NCBI GenBank assembly: GCA_945876405.1
Contig: CAMCOJ010000120.1
Location: 1 to 6,566 of the forward strand
Reading direction: 5' to 3'
Length of the DNA stretch: 6,566 nucleotides
Source of the DNA: an uncultured Ruminococcus sp.
GTDB taxonomy: Bacteria > Bacillota > Clostridia > Oscillospirales > Ruminococcaceae
Shown here: positions 1 through 6,522 of the stretch, in pieces
Layout of the letters: each line of letters opens with the position of its first letter
Position numbering within the stretch: the first letter of the stretch is position 1
Position numbers and translations under genes: made by a program
The notes under the pieces: model-generated
Databases searched by the model: none
Told to the model about the DNA's origin: nothing
Seen by the model: only the letters and a program-made list of their open reading frames with translations

Positions 1-13
1 GTATAATAGAAAT
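1..13 (+). promoter_or_regulatory. Partial recA promoter (-10 box only)
   Basis: A perfect TATAAT lies at positions 2-7, 30 bases upstream of the recA start codon, so transcription would start near position 14 and leave a leader of roughly 24 bases. The -35 element and any LexA/SOS operator would lie before the window, so SOS control cannot be judged. No Firmicute-type SOS box is visible in the bases present. Confidence 0.6.
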
Positions 14-27
14 ATATTAATTTTTTT

Positions 28-35
28 GGAGGAAA
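28..35 (+). promoter_or_regulatory. Shine-Dalgarno site deciding the recA start
   Basis: GGAGGAAA ends two bases before the ATG at 38. An in-frame TTG at 26 overlaps this site and would give an extra MEES prefix, but it sits within the ribosome binding site itself. The ATG at 38, giving MAKEIKKK, is the credible start. Confidence 0.85.
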
Positions 36-37
36 GT

Positions 38-1231
38 ATGGCAAAAGAAATAAAGAAAAAAACACTTCAGTCACCTGTTGGAAACGATGAAAAGCAGAAG
101 GCTCTTGAGATGGCCATTGCTCAGATTGAAAAAACTTACGGTGCCGGTGCGGTTATGCGTCTCGGACAGACAAAAAGTCTTGATGTTGAGGCTATTCCTA
201 CCGGCTCAATGACACTTGACATGGCACTTGGCATAGGCGGTGTTCCGAGAGGACGTATAGTGGAAATATACGGACCTGAAAGTTCAGGTAAGACAACAGT
301 AGCTCTTCACGTTGTTGCAGAAGCTCAGAAGATGGGCGGCAATGCTGCTTTTATCGACGTTGAACATGCACTTGATCCTGTATATGCAAGTGCTCTCGGC
401 GTTGATATAGACAATCTTCTCGTATCCCAGCCTGACAGCGGTGAGCAGGCTCTCGAAATAGCAGAAGCACTTGTACGCTCAGGCGCTATCGATATTCTTG
501 TTCTTGACTCTGTTGCTGCCATGACAACAAAGGCAGAGATTGACGGCGAGATGGGTGACCTTCACGTTGGTCAGCTTGCGAGACTTATGTCACAGGCTAT
601 GAGAAAGCTCACATCAGTAATTTCCAAGTCGAACTGCGTTGCAATCTTCATCAATCAGGTTCGTGAAAAGATCGGTGTTATGTACGGAAACCCTGAAACA
701 ACACCTGGCGGACGCGCTCTCAAGTTCTATTCGTCGGTACGTATTGAGGTAAGAAAGGGCGAGACACTTAAGAGCGGAACTGATGTTATCGGTGCCCGTA
801 CAAAGTGCAAGGTTGTAAAGAATAAGGTAGCTCCGCCGTTTAAGGAGTGCGAATTCGATATTATGTACGGTCAGGGTATTTCCAGAGTCGGAGAGGTTCT
901 CGACCTTGCTGTTGAGCTTGATATCGTAAAGAAGGGCGGCGCATGGTTCAGCTATAACGAAACAAAGCTTGGACAGGGCCGTGACAACGTAAAGGAACTT
1001 CTTAAAAACAGTCCTGATCTCATGCTCGAGATAGAGGAAAAGATAAAGGAAAATGCCCGCAGACTTGAACTTGCTTCCAGAAAGAGCAAAGTTGAAGCTA
1101 AACTCAGTGAAGCAGCAAGGGTTGCTGCAGCTTCTTCATCAGTACAGGAATCTCCTGTTTCAAATGATGATGTTTCAATAAGTGCTGATGACGATTTTGA
1201 GGAATTTGCTCCGGCCGGTGAAGAAGCGTGA
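38..1231 (+). CDS. recA: Recombinase RecA
   Basis: RecA is the ATP-dependent DNA strand-exchange protein. It polymerises on single-stranded DNA in the cytoplasm, catalyses homologous pairing and promotes LexA self-cleavage. The product from ATG 38 is 397 residues, slightly long for the family because of its C-terminal tail. Visible motifs are Walker [10 protein letters not shown] (79-87), the catalytic-Glu segment [10 protein letters not shown] (105-113 region, E109), Walker B IDILVLDS (151-158), loop L1 around GEMGDLHVG (170-178), and loop L2 with [21 protein letters not shown] (205-225). The C-terminus is Ala/Ser-rich, then strongly acidic (DDDFEEF), as expected for the autoregulatory tail. 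L1 reads VGQLARL where many Firmicutes have VGLQARL. It is first in a four-gene cluster, and its stop codon overlaps the recX start. Identity is essentially certain. Confidence 0.98.
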   Translation: MAKEIKKKTLQSPVGNDEKQKALEMAIAQIEKTYGAGAVMRLGQTKSLDVEAIPTGSMTLDMALGIGGVPRGRIVEIYGPESSGKTTVALHVVAEAQKMGGNAAFIDVEHALDPVYASALGVDIDNLLVSQPDSGEQALEIAEALVRSGAIDILVLDSVAAMTTKAEIDGEMGDLHVGQLARLMSQAMRKLTSVISKSNCVAIFINQVREKIGVMYGNPETTPGGRALKFYSSVRIEVRKGETLKSGTDVIGARTKCKVVKNKVAPPFKECEFDIMYGQGISRVGEVLDLAVELDIVKKGGAWFSYNETKLGQGRDNVKELLKNSPDLMLEIEEKIKENARRLELASRKSKVEAKLSEAARVAAASSSVQESPVSNDDVSISADDDFEEFAPAGEEA

Positions 1232-1848
1232 CAGTAAATTCCGCTGCCCGTTACAAGGGCAGTACCTGGGAAGTGTTTATAGACGGAAACAGAATTTATC
1301 TTCACAAAGAGATAGTTGCTGACTACGGTCTGAGACCGGGTGCGGAAATAAGTCCGGAGCGGTATGAAGAGATGATGCTTGCTTCCGACAGACGCCGTGC
1401 CACGGAGCGCGGTTTGTATCTGCTTGATTACCGTGACTATTCCTACAGCGAGCTTTTTAAAAAGCTTAATGAAAACTATGACGAGGATACATGCTATTAT
1501 GTACTGAATAAACTCGTGTCTCTCGGGTTGATAAACGACCGGAGATATGCGGAAAACCTTGCGAGAAAGTACATGGAGGTACAGAAGTACGGGTACTACC
1601 GTGCTTCAAATGAGATGTACAGAAAAGGTCTCGACAGGGATCTCGTAGCTGAGGTTCTCAGTACATATGATGAAGGTACAGCAGAGCGTATCTGTGAGAT
1701 TATCAGACAAAAATACAGCGGATATCTTGACGATCCTGACAAGGTTCGCAGGATGAAAAATGCACTTGCCCGCAGAGGGTACAGCTTCAGTGATATCAAT
1801 GAGGCTGTCCGCATGATGGAATGTGCAGACTATGACGAATATGAATAA
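1228..1848 (+). CDS. recX: Regulatory protein RecX
   Basis: RecX binds RecA filaments and modulates, usually inhibits, RecA ATPase and strand exchange. The 206-residue product fits the family in length and motifs: a helical repeat [19 protein letters not shown] (58-76) matching the RecX pattern of an aromatic/Leu helix followed by R-x-YS-x-x-EL, then [18 protein letters not shown] (96-113), and a last repeat [12 protein letters not shown] (179-190). The N-terminal 50 residues form a less conserved extension seen in many clostridial RecX proteins. The start is GTG at 1228, sharing GTGA with the recA stop. The preceding Shine-Dalgarno is weak (GGTGA near 1217-1221), so translation probably depends on coupling to recA, which would keep RecX below RecA. 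No good alternative start exists before codon 49. Confidence 0.93.
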   Translation: MTVNSAARYKGSTWEVFIDGNRIYLHKEIVADYGLRPGAEISPERYEEMMLASDRRRATERGLYLLDYRDYSYSELFKKLNENYDEDTCYYVLNKLVSLGLINDRRYAENLARKYMEVQKYGYYRASNEMYRKGLDRDLVAEVLSTYDEGTAERICEIIRQKYSGYLDDPDKVRRMKNALARRGYSFSDINEAVRMMECADYDEYE

Positions 1849-1855
1849 AAATAAA

Positions 1856-1862
1856 AAGGTGG
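1856..1862 (+). promoter_or_regulatory. Ribosome binding site of rimO
   Basis: AAGGTGG lies nine bases before the ATG at 1872, within the 23-base gap after recX. The gap has no hairpin or promoter-like element, so rimO is probably read from the recA transcript. Confidence 0.7.
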
Positions 1863-1871
1863 TTTACTCTC

Positions 1872-3218
1872 ATGCCTGTAAAAATCGGTATGGTGTCACT
1901 TGGATGTTCAAAAAACCTTGTTGACAGTGAAAGAATGCTTTATAAGATCCGTGAACACGGATATGAACTTGTTACAGATCCGGCCAAATCAGACGTTGTT
2001 GTTATAAACACATGCGGATTTATACAGTCTGCCAAGGAAGAGGCAATCGAAACTGTTCTTGAACTTGCAAAGCTCAGGGAAGAGGGAACGATTAAGAAGA
2101 TAATAGTTACCGGATGCCTTGTACAGAGATATAAGGAAGAGTTTGAAAGTGAGTTTAAGAACGATGTTGACGCTGTTGTCGGAATCGGTTCTGATGACGA
2201 CATAGTGGATATCATAGACAGGGTTCTTGCAGATGACCATGTTGTTGAATTCAAAGACAAGATGGCACTGGGACTTACAGGAAAGAGAATAATCTCAACG
2301 CTTCCTTTCTTTACATATCTTAAGATAGCAGAGGGCTGCAGCAACTGCTGCAGTTACTGTGCAATTCCTTCGATAAGAGGAAAGTACAGAAGTGTTCCGA
2401 TGGAAGATGTGCTTGAGGAAGCGAGTTGGCTTGCTGGGAACGGCGTTACAGAGATAAATGTCGTGGCTCAGGACTCAACCCGCTACGGTGAGGATCTTTA
2501 CGGAAAATCAAGACTCCCTGAACTGCTCAGAGAGCTCTGCTGTATCGACGGAATCAAATGGATAAGAGTTCTCTACTGCTATCCGGAGAGAATTACTGAT
2601 GAGCTTATAGATGTTATAGCGTCGGAACCTAAGATCGTGAAGTATATGGATATTCCGATTCAGCACAGTGATGAAAAGATTCTCGCAGCTATGGGAAGAG
2701 GCGGTTCCGAGGCAGAGCTTCGTGCGCTGTTTAAGAAACTCAGGGAAAGAATTGAGGGACTCACAATCAGAACCACACTTATCACAGGTTTCCCGGGAGA
2801 AACAGAGGAACAGTTCAACTCACTTGCTGAGTTTATTAAGGAAACTGAATTTGACAAGCTTGGATGTTTCCCTTATTCTGAGGAAGAGGGCACAAAGGCG
2901 GCTCTTCTCCCTGACCAGGTTGATGAGGAAGTACGTGCTCACCGTGCAGAGATAATCATGGAACAGCAGCAGCTTATCAGCGAACAGAAAAACCTCCGTA
3001 TGGTAGGTAAAACTGTTGAGGCTGTAGTTGAAGGATTTGACCAGTGGGGCGAATGCTATTTCGGAAGAACACAGAGCGATGCACCTGATATAGACGGCAA
3101 GATTTTCTTTGACAGTGAAGAACAGCTTGCAGTCGGTCAGTTTGTAAAGGTTCTTGTAACCGAGTCGCTTGACTACGATCTTATGGGAGAGGTAATAACA
3201 GATGAATCTGCCGAATAA
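1872..3218 (+). CDS. rimO: Ribosomal protein S12 (aspartate-C3) methylthiotransferase RimO
   Basis: RimO is a radical-SAM enzyme with two iron-sulfur clusters that adds a methylthio group to a conserved aspartate of ribosomal protein S12. The 448-residue product has the three-part methylthiotransferase layout. The N-terminal UPF0004 domain carries cluster cysteines C12 (SLGCSKNLVDSE), C48 (NTCGF) and C82 (TGCLVQRY). The radical-SAM core has CxxxCxxC at C156, C160 and C163 (GCSNCCSYCAIPSIRG). A C-terminal TRAM domain spans about 377-442. The LGCSKNLVDSE opening and the IPSIRGKYRS segment favour RimO over the tRNA enzyme MiaB. An extra cysteine, C159, sits inside the SAM motif. The gene lies in a cluster with recA/recX upstream and overlaps pgsA by 17 bases. 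The ATG at 1872 is supported by its Shine-Dalgarno and by the family N-terminus. Confidence 0.95.
   Translation: MPVKIGMVSLGCSKNLVDSERMLYKIREHGYELVTDPAKSDVVVINTCGFIQSAKEEAIETVLELAKLREEGTIKKIIVTGCLVQRYKEEFESEFKNDVDAVVGIGSDDDIVDIIDRVLADDHVVEFKDKMALGLTGKRIISTLPFFTYLKIAEGCSNCCSYCAIPSIRGKYRSVPMEDVLEEASWLAGNGVTEINVVAQDSTRYGEDLYGKSRLPELLRELCCIDGIKWIRVLYCYPERITDELIDVIASEPKIVKYMDIPIQHSDEKILAAMGRGGSEAELRALFKKLRERIEGLTIRTTLITGFPGETEEQFNSLAEFIKETEFDKLGCFPYSEEEGTKAALLPDQVDEEVRAHRAEIIMEQQQLISEQKNLRMVGKTVEAVVEGFDQWGECYFGRTQSDAPDIDGKIFFDSEEQLAVGQFVKVLVTESLDYDLMGEVITDESAE
3186..3192 (+). promoter_or_regulatory. Ribosome binding site of pgsA inside rimO
   Basis: GGAGAGG lies nine bases before the pgsA ATG at 3202 and within the 3' end of rimO. 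This supports the overlapping start and suggests coupled translation. Confidence 0.7.
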
Positions 3219-3750
3219 ACTGACAATCTTAAGAGTCATACTTGTACCGTTTTTTATTCTGTTCTTCTATCTTGAAGCAGTTCCGGGAAATTATCTCATT
3301 GCATTTCTCCTTTTTGCAGCCGCATCTGTAACTGATGCACTGGACGGGCATATTGCAAGGAAAAACAATCTTGTTACCACATTCGGAAAATTTCTTGATC
3401 CGCTTGCCGACAAGGTACTTGTAATATCAGCACTGTGCTGTTTCGTTGAAAAGGGACTTATGTCAGCAGTACCGCTTATCATAATTGTTGCAAGAGAATT
3501 TATGGTATCCGGTCTGAGACTTGTAACAGCCAGCGAGGGTGTGGTAGTTGCAGCCGGCATCTGGGGAAAACTTAAAACGGCATTTACCATGGTTGCTATT
3601 GTAGCAATTCTCATCTTCTGCTGTGCGGGTGTAACTGAAAAGTTTTCTCTTATAAGTGATATTCTTATATGGATATCCACAGTTCTTACAGTAATATCCG
3701 GAGCGGTTTACCTCAAAGGATACTGGAAATACATTGATATGGATAAATGA
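3202..3750 (+). CDS. pgsA: CDP-diacylglycerol--glycerol-3-phosphate 3-phosphatidyltransferase PgsA
   Basis: PgsA is an integral membrane enzyme that joins CDP-diacylglycerol and glycerol-3-phosphate to make phosphatidylglycerolphosphate, the committed step to phosphatidylglycerol and cardiolipin. The 182-residue product has the full CDP-alcohol phosphotransferase signature D-x2-D-G-x2-A-R-x8-G-x3-D-x3-D, with D45, D48, G49, A52, R53, G62, D66 and D70 all present. The N-terminus MNLPNKLTILR is characteristic of PgsA rather than of phosphatidylserine synthase. Hydrophobic segments at about 9-24, 30-44, 72-90, 90-110, 122-142 and 150-172 fit the usual six-helix fold. The start overlaps the rimO end by 17 bases. 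It is the last gene of the cluster and is followed by a hairpin terminator. Confidence 0.95.
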   Translation: MNLPNKLTILRVILVPFFILFFYLEAVPGNYLIAFLLFAAASVTDALDGHIARKNNLVTTFGKFLDPLADKVLVISALCCFVEKGLMSAVPLIIIVAREFMVSGLRLVTASEGVVVAAGIWGKLKTAFTMVAIVAILIFCCAGVTEKFSLISDILIWISTVLTVISGAVYLKGYWKYIDMDK

Positions 3751-3807
3751 TAAACGGAATATTAAACAAATATCGTATAAAAATTTTATTAAAATCTTTT
3801 AAACAGT

Positions 3808-3840
3808 ACAAAGCCACCTTGATAAATAAGGTGGCTTTGT
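3808..3840 (+). terminator. Hairpin terminator after pgsA
   Basis: A perfect 13-bp inverted repeat (3808-3820 with 3828-3840) encloses the 7-base loop GATAAAT. Taking only the GC-rich inner stem (GCCACCTT with AAGGTGGC), the downstream tail is UUUGUGUUAU, U-rich though interrupted. It therefore fits a moderate Rho-independent terminator for the recA-recX-rimO-pgsA transcript. The 57 bases between the pgsA stop and this stem are AT-rich, with no other feature visible. Confidence 0.75.
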
Positions 3841-3848
3841 GTTATAAT
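3819..3848 (+). promoter_or_regulatory. Sigma-A-type promoter for the AGCS symporter
   Basis: The -35 element is TTGATA (3819-3824, 5 of 6 matches to TTGACA), followed by an 18-base spacer and TATAAT (3843-3848). A TG one base before the -10 makes an extended -10 (TGTTATAAT). Transcription would start near 3855, leaving a leader of about 54 bases. The -35 lies in the loop of the upstream terminator hairpin, and the spacer contains its descending arm. Confidence 0.75.
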
Positions 3849-3891
3849 AGACGGGATAGTTGTCGTTTTACGAAGAAAAATAGTATTTAAC

Positions 3892-3896
3892 AGGAG
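3892..3896 (+). promoter_or_regulatory. Ribosome binding site of the symporter gene
   Basis: AGGAG lies 12 bases before the ATG at 3909, a slightly long spacing. The leader (about 3855-3908) is too short for a glycine riboswitch, and no such structure is visible. Confidence 0.55.
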
Positions 3897-3908
3897 TGAT
3901 AGAGTTCA

Positions 3909-5417
3909 ATGGAAGCTTTTCTGGAGGTTGTCAAGTCTGCAAACGATAAGGTGAACAGCGTTGTCTGGGGATGGCCGGCGCTTATTCTTCTTTGTTTTAC
4001 CGGTGTTCTTATGACCGTTTTAACAAAATTTTATCAGGTCTCACATTTTAAGAGGTGGGTCAGCTGTACTATAGGTGCTATTTTTAAGGATAAGCACATA
4101 ACAAAGCATACGGACGACAAGTCTATTTCCCAGTTTCAGAGCCTCTGTACTGCACTGGCGGCTACAGTGGGAACGGGAAATATCGCCGGTGTTGCTTCAG
4201 CTATAGCAACCGGTGGTCCGGGTTCAATATTCTGGATGTGGGTGGTTGCATTTTTCGGAATGATGACAAACTTCTCTGAAAATGTGCTTGGTATTCTTTA
4301 CAGGGTAAAGAACAGCAAGGATGAATGGAGCGGAGGAGCGATGTACTACCTTAAGTACGGTGTCGGAAGCAAAAAGCACGGAAAAGTCATAGGTTCCGTT
4401 CTTGCAATGCTTTTCTGCGTTTTCTGTCTGCTTGCCTCTTTCGGTATAGGCAACATGACACAGATAAATACAATTGCCACAAATATGCGCGATTCATTCA
4501 GCATACCTGCATATATAACCGGTATAGTTCTCATGATTATCGCAGCACTTGTTGTCATAGGCGGAATCAAGCGAATCGCTGCAGTAACTGAAAAGATTGT
4601 ACCTGTTATGGTGCTTGCCTATCTCCTCGGAACAATTGTGATCTGCGTTTTACATATTGACCAGTTTGGTGCTGTATTTACAGCGATATTCAAGGGTGCT
4701 TTCGGAATGAAGGCGGCAGCCGGCGGTATCGTAGGTTCAGGTGTGAAGATGGCTGTTCAGTACGGTATGAAGCGAGGCGTATTCTCAAATGAAGCCGGTC
4801 TTGGTTCATCTGTTATCGTGCACTCAAACTCAAACGTAAAGGAACCGGTTCATCAGGGTATGTGGGGTATCTTTGAAGTGTTCATGGATACGATTGTTGT
4901 ATGCTCACTTACCGCATTTTCAGTTCTTTCCTCAGGACTTATAAATCTTGAAACAGGAAAGGTTGTTGACGGCATTGAAAACACAGGCGGACTTGTAGCT
5001 CTTGCCTTTGAAAATACATTCGGTTCATTCGGTTCAAAATTCGTAGCTGTTGCCCTTCTTCTGTTTGCATTTTCCACCTCACTCGGCTGGAGTCACTACG
5101 GAAGCAAGGCCATGGAATATCTCTGCGGTGAAAAATCCGTTATCATTTACAAGATTGCCTTTGTTGCAGCCATTTTCGGCGGCGCTGTTATGGGTGAAAA
5201 TCTTGCCTGGGATCTCTCCGATACATTCAACGGACTTATGATGCTGCCTAACCTTATCGGTGTGCTTGTTCTTTCACCTGTTGTTTACAGATGTACAAAG
5301 AACTACGTTGACCGACATATGAGAAAAATGAACGTAGCACCGGTTCTTTCCATGCACGAAGATATTCAGAAGATGCAGGCTGAAGCTCTCGCAAGGGGCG
5401 AGGGTTCGGACGAATAA
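3909..5417 (+). CDS. Alanine/glycine:cation symporter family protein (AGCS)
   Basis: This is a sodium- (or proton-) coupled importer of small neutral amino acids, chiefly alanine and glycine, in the cytoplasmic membrane. The 502-residue product is of normal family length and rich in hydrophobic helices, about 10-11. Family hallmarks are FQSLCTALAATVGTGNIAGVA (76-96), the GGPGSIFWMW segment (102-111), GVFSNEAGLGSSVIVHS (290-306) followed by EPVHQGMWGIFEVFMDT (312-328), and a late FSTSLGWSHYGSKAMEYLCG segment (388-407). The cytoplasmic C-terminus (about 465-502) is charged. The usual GSAPIAHAAA stretch after SNEAGLG is replaced by GSSVIVHSNSN, a departure from the commonest version that might bear on substrate range. 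The gene has its own promoter and is enclosed by terminators, so it is probably monocistronic. The exact substrate cannot be assigned, so no symbol is given. Confidence 0.92.
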   Translation: MEAFLEVVKSANDKVNSVVWGWPALILLCFTGVLMTVLTKFYQVSHFKRWVSCTIGAIFKDKHITKHTDDKSISQFQSLCTALAATVGTGNIAGVASAIATGGPGSIFWMWVVAFFGMMTNFSENVLGILYRVKNSKDEWSGGAMYYLKYGVGSKKHGKVIGSVLAMLFCVFCLLASFGIGNMTQINTIATNMRDSFSIPAYITGIVLMIIAALVVIGGIKRIAAVTEKIVPVMVLAYLLGTIVICVLHIDQFGAVFTAIFKGAFGMKAAAGGIVGSGVKMAVQYGMKRGVFSNEAGLGSSVIVHSNSNVKEPVHQGMWGIFEVFMDTIVVCSLTAFSVLSSGLINLETGKVVDGIENTGGLVALAFENTFGSFGSKFVAVALLLFAFSTSLGWSHYGSKAMEYLCGEKSVIIYKIAFVAAIFGGAVMGENLAWDLSDTFNGLMMLPNLIGVLVLSPVVYRCTKNYVDRHMRKMNVAPVLSMHEDIQKMQAEALARGEGSDE

Positions 5418-5440
5418 AAATATATTTTTCCTTTATAACC

Positions 5441-5478
5441 AAAAAAATCTCCTCGCTGAAATGCGGGGAGATTTTTTT
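5441..5478. terminator. Bidirectional Rho-independent terminator
   Basis: A 16-bp stem (5441-5456 with 5463-5478, containing one G-T pair) encloses the loop TGAAAT. Its ends are A7 on the left and T7 on the right, so a GC-rich stem followed by a U-run forms in either direction. It lies between the convergent symporter gene and the - strand gene and can serve both. Confidence 0.9.
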
Positions 5479-5510
5479 ATCATTGCGGAGTTTAGAAATT
5501 TTAGTATATC

Positions 5511-6488
5511 TTAGTTTGGAATATCTTCAATTGAATCAATCTTCCAGCCAGGGTGTTCATCTGATTTAACCATGGTAAGTTTTGCGTATTCAACTGCACC
5601 GGGTACCTCATAGGCCTGGATAAATGTAAATGAATTTTCAGATTTTTCTGTGATTTCCGGGGCGATGCCTGTATTCCAGATGTACTTGTATGCCCTCGGG
5701 CTGTATCTGAGATAGAGATTATCGTTCTGTACTGTGAAATAATCCTTTATATAGCTGTGTGATTCTGCAAATTCTTCAGTGAGGTATGTGCTTAAGTAAT
5801 TGTCAACATCACTGAGGTCTGCGAATCTGCTGTCAGTAACTCTTACATACTGATCAGTGTCGTCATTGAAGGAATCTTCCTGGTCTGTTTCCAGCATAAT
5901 TCCGCCTGCCGGAATGCTGTTTATAAGCTGGTATGCACTGAGTATCTCACTGATATTTTCAAGATAGTAACTGTCTTCATGTTCTGTTTCAGGCAGGTTT
6001 GTCACACTCACTTCTTCAGTGATTTCAGCCACTGATGTTACAGCAGGATCAGTCAGGGCTGTTTCAGGAATGAGTTCAGTAATCTGTTCCACTGATGTAA
6101 CAGGTTCGGATGATATTTCTGTTACGGTATTGTCTGATGTAACCTGCCCGGTTTCAGCCGGTTCTGATAACTTTGTTACTGGTACGTCCGGGGTTACTGA
6201 AATATTTTCGTTCGGGAGTTTGTTCTTAAGGGTTGTTCCGAAAACAATCATTACGGCTGCGGCACATGCAGCTGCTATAATTTTAACACTCATCATAGTT
6301 CTGTTCCTTCTGTATTCTATTACCTTTACTTCTGTTTCCTCTTGTTCTCTGTTTGTCTCTGTGTTTTCTTTATCTGTATTTTTACTTTTTGAGGCTTCAT
6401 CGGCCATTCTGGCTGCAAGATTTTTTATGAAATCTTCACTGAGCGTTTTGTCATTCATTTCTTTTCGGTATTCATCATTAAAGCGCAT
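5511..6488 (-). CDS. Single-pass membrane protein, putative anti-sigma factor with IseA-like extracellular domain
   Basis: I do not recognise this 325-residue protein as a named gene. Residues 1-66 are charged, hydrophilic and probably cytoplasmic, with a short helix near TLSEDFIKNLAARM (15-28). One membrane segment follows at about 67-86 (AAACAAAVMIVFG core), preceded by the basic patch YRRNR. Residues about 95-172 are a Thr/Val/Glu/Pro-rich, low-complexity linker with a 20-residue repeat. The C-terminal domain (about 174-325) includes YVRVTDSRFADLSDVDNYLS (214-233) and ends in GWKIDSIEDIPN. It resembles IseA/YoeB-type DL-endopeptidase inhibitor domains, judged by eye only. The start has AAAGGAGA (6504-6497) upstream at good spacing and overlaps the end of an upstream gene by 11 bases. 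That gene order, short N-domain and single helix fit an anti-sigma factor. A stand-alone envelope protein is the alternative. Confidence 0.6.
   Translation of the reverse strand: MRFNDEYRKEMNDKTLSEDFIKNLAARMADEASKSKNTDKENTETNREQEETEVKVIEYRRNRTMMSVKIIAAACAAAVMIVFGTTLKNKLPNENISVTPDVPVTKLSEPAETGQVTSDNTVTEISSEPVTSVEQITELIPETALTDPAVTSVAEITEEVSVTNLPETEHEDSYYLENISEILSAYQLINSIPAGGIMLETDQEDSFNDDTDQYVRVTDSRFADLSDVDNYLSTYLTEEFAESHSYIKDYFTVQNDNLYLRYSPRAYKYIWNTGIAPEITEKSENSFTFIQAYEVPGAVEYAKLTMVKSDEHPGWKIDSIEDIPN
6015..6103 (-). repeat. Imperfect 60-bp-period repeat in the linker coding region
   Basis: Positions 6015-6043 and 6075-6103 match at 23 of 29 bases with an exact 60-base offset. They encode VTSVEQITE (residues 130-138) and VTSVAEITE (150-158). 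A further weak copy of the CTGATGTAAC core occurs near 6135. This looks like repeat growth in a disordered extracellular linker that spans cell wall. Confidence 0.6.
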
Positions 6489-6522
6489 AGTCGTACTCTC
6501 CTTTCAGAAGCTCCTTCAGAAG
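6478..6522 (-). CDS. C-terminal fragment of an upstream gene, possibly a sigma-70/ECF factor (5' part missing)
   Basis: An open frame runs from the last native base (6522) to a TAA at 6480-6478 and encodes LLKELLKGEYDYAL. A Leu/Lys amphipathic helix of this type is common at the very end of ECF sigma factors, after the region 4 helix-turn-helix. The frame overlaps the start of the following membrane protein gene by 11 bases, typical of translationally coupled sigma/anti-sigma pairs. Only 14 residues are visible, so the identity is inferred from context and ending, and a different regulator is possible. The rest of the gene is cut off by adapter sequence, not by a biological break. Confidence 0.45.
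   Translation of the reverse strand, partial: LLKELLKGEYDYAL

Noticed and set aside
26..37. Upstream TTG start adding MEES to RecA
   Set aside because: The TTG overlaps the GGAGGAAA ribosome binding site of the ATG at 38. RecA proteins normally begin near MAKE, so the shorter form is preferred.
952..1305. 117-residue open frame on the - strand across recA/recX
   Set aside because: It is a shadow of two well-supported + strand genes, Ser-rich, without a ribosome binding site or recognisable motif.
1940..2344. 134-residue - strand open frame inside rimO
   Set aside because: It is antisense to conserved RimO cysteine motifs. Its Ser/Thr-rich composition is what reverse reading of a coding region produces.
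2820..3239. 139-residue - strand open frame across the rimO/pgsA junction
   Set aside because: It runs antisense to two overlapping genes and has no domain or start signal.
3291..3680. 129-residue - strand open frame inside pgsA
   Set aside because: It is antisense to the complete CDP-alcohol phosphotransferase motif, and there is no evidence for expression.
3751..3807. Second promoter in the AT-rich gap after pgsA
   Set aside because: TATA-like strings occur but none has a matching -35 at good spacing. The pair at 3819-3848 is far better.
3855..3908. Glycine or other riboswitch in the symporter leader
   Set aside because: The leader is only about 54 bases, with no paired aptamer-like structure, and only a trivial CGTTTTACG hairpin is visible.
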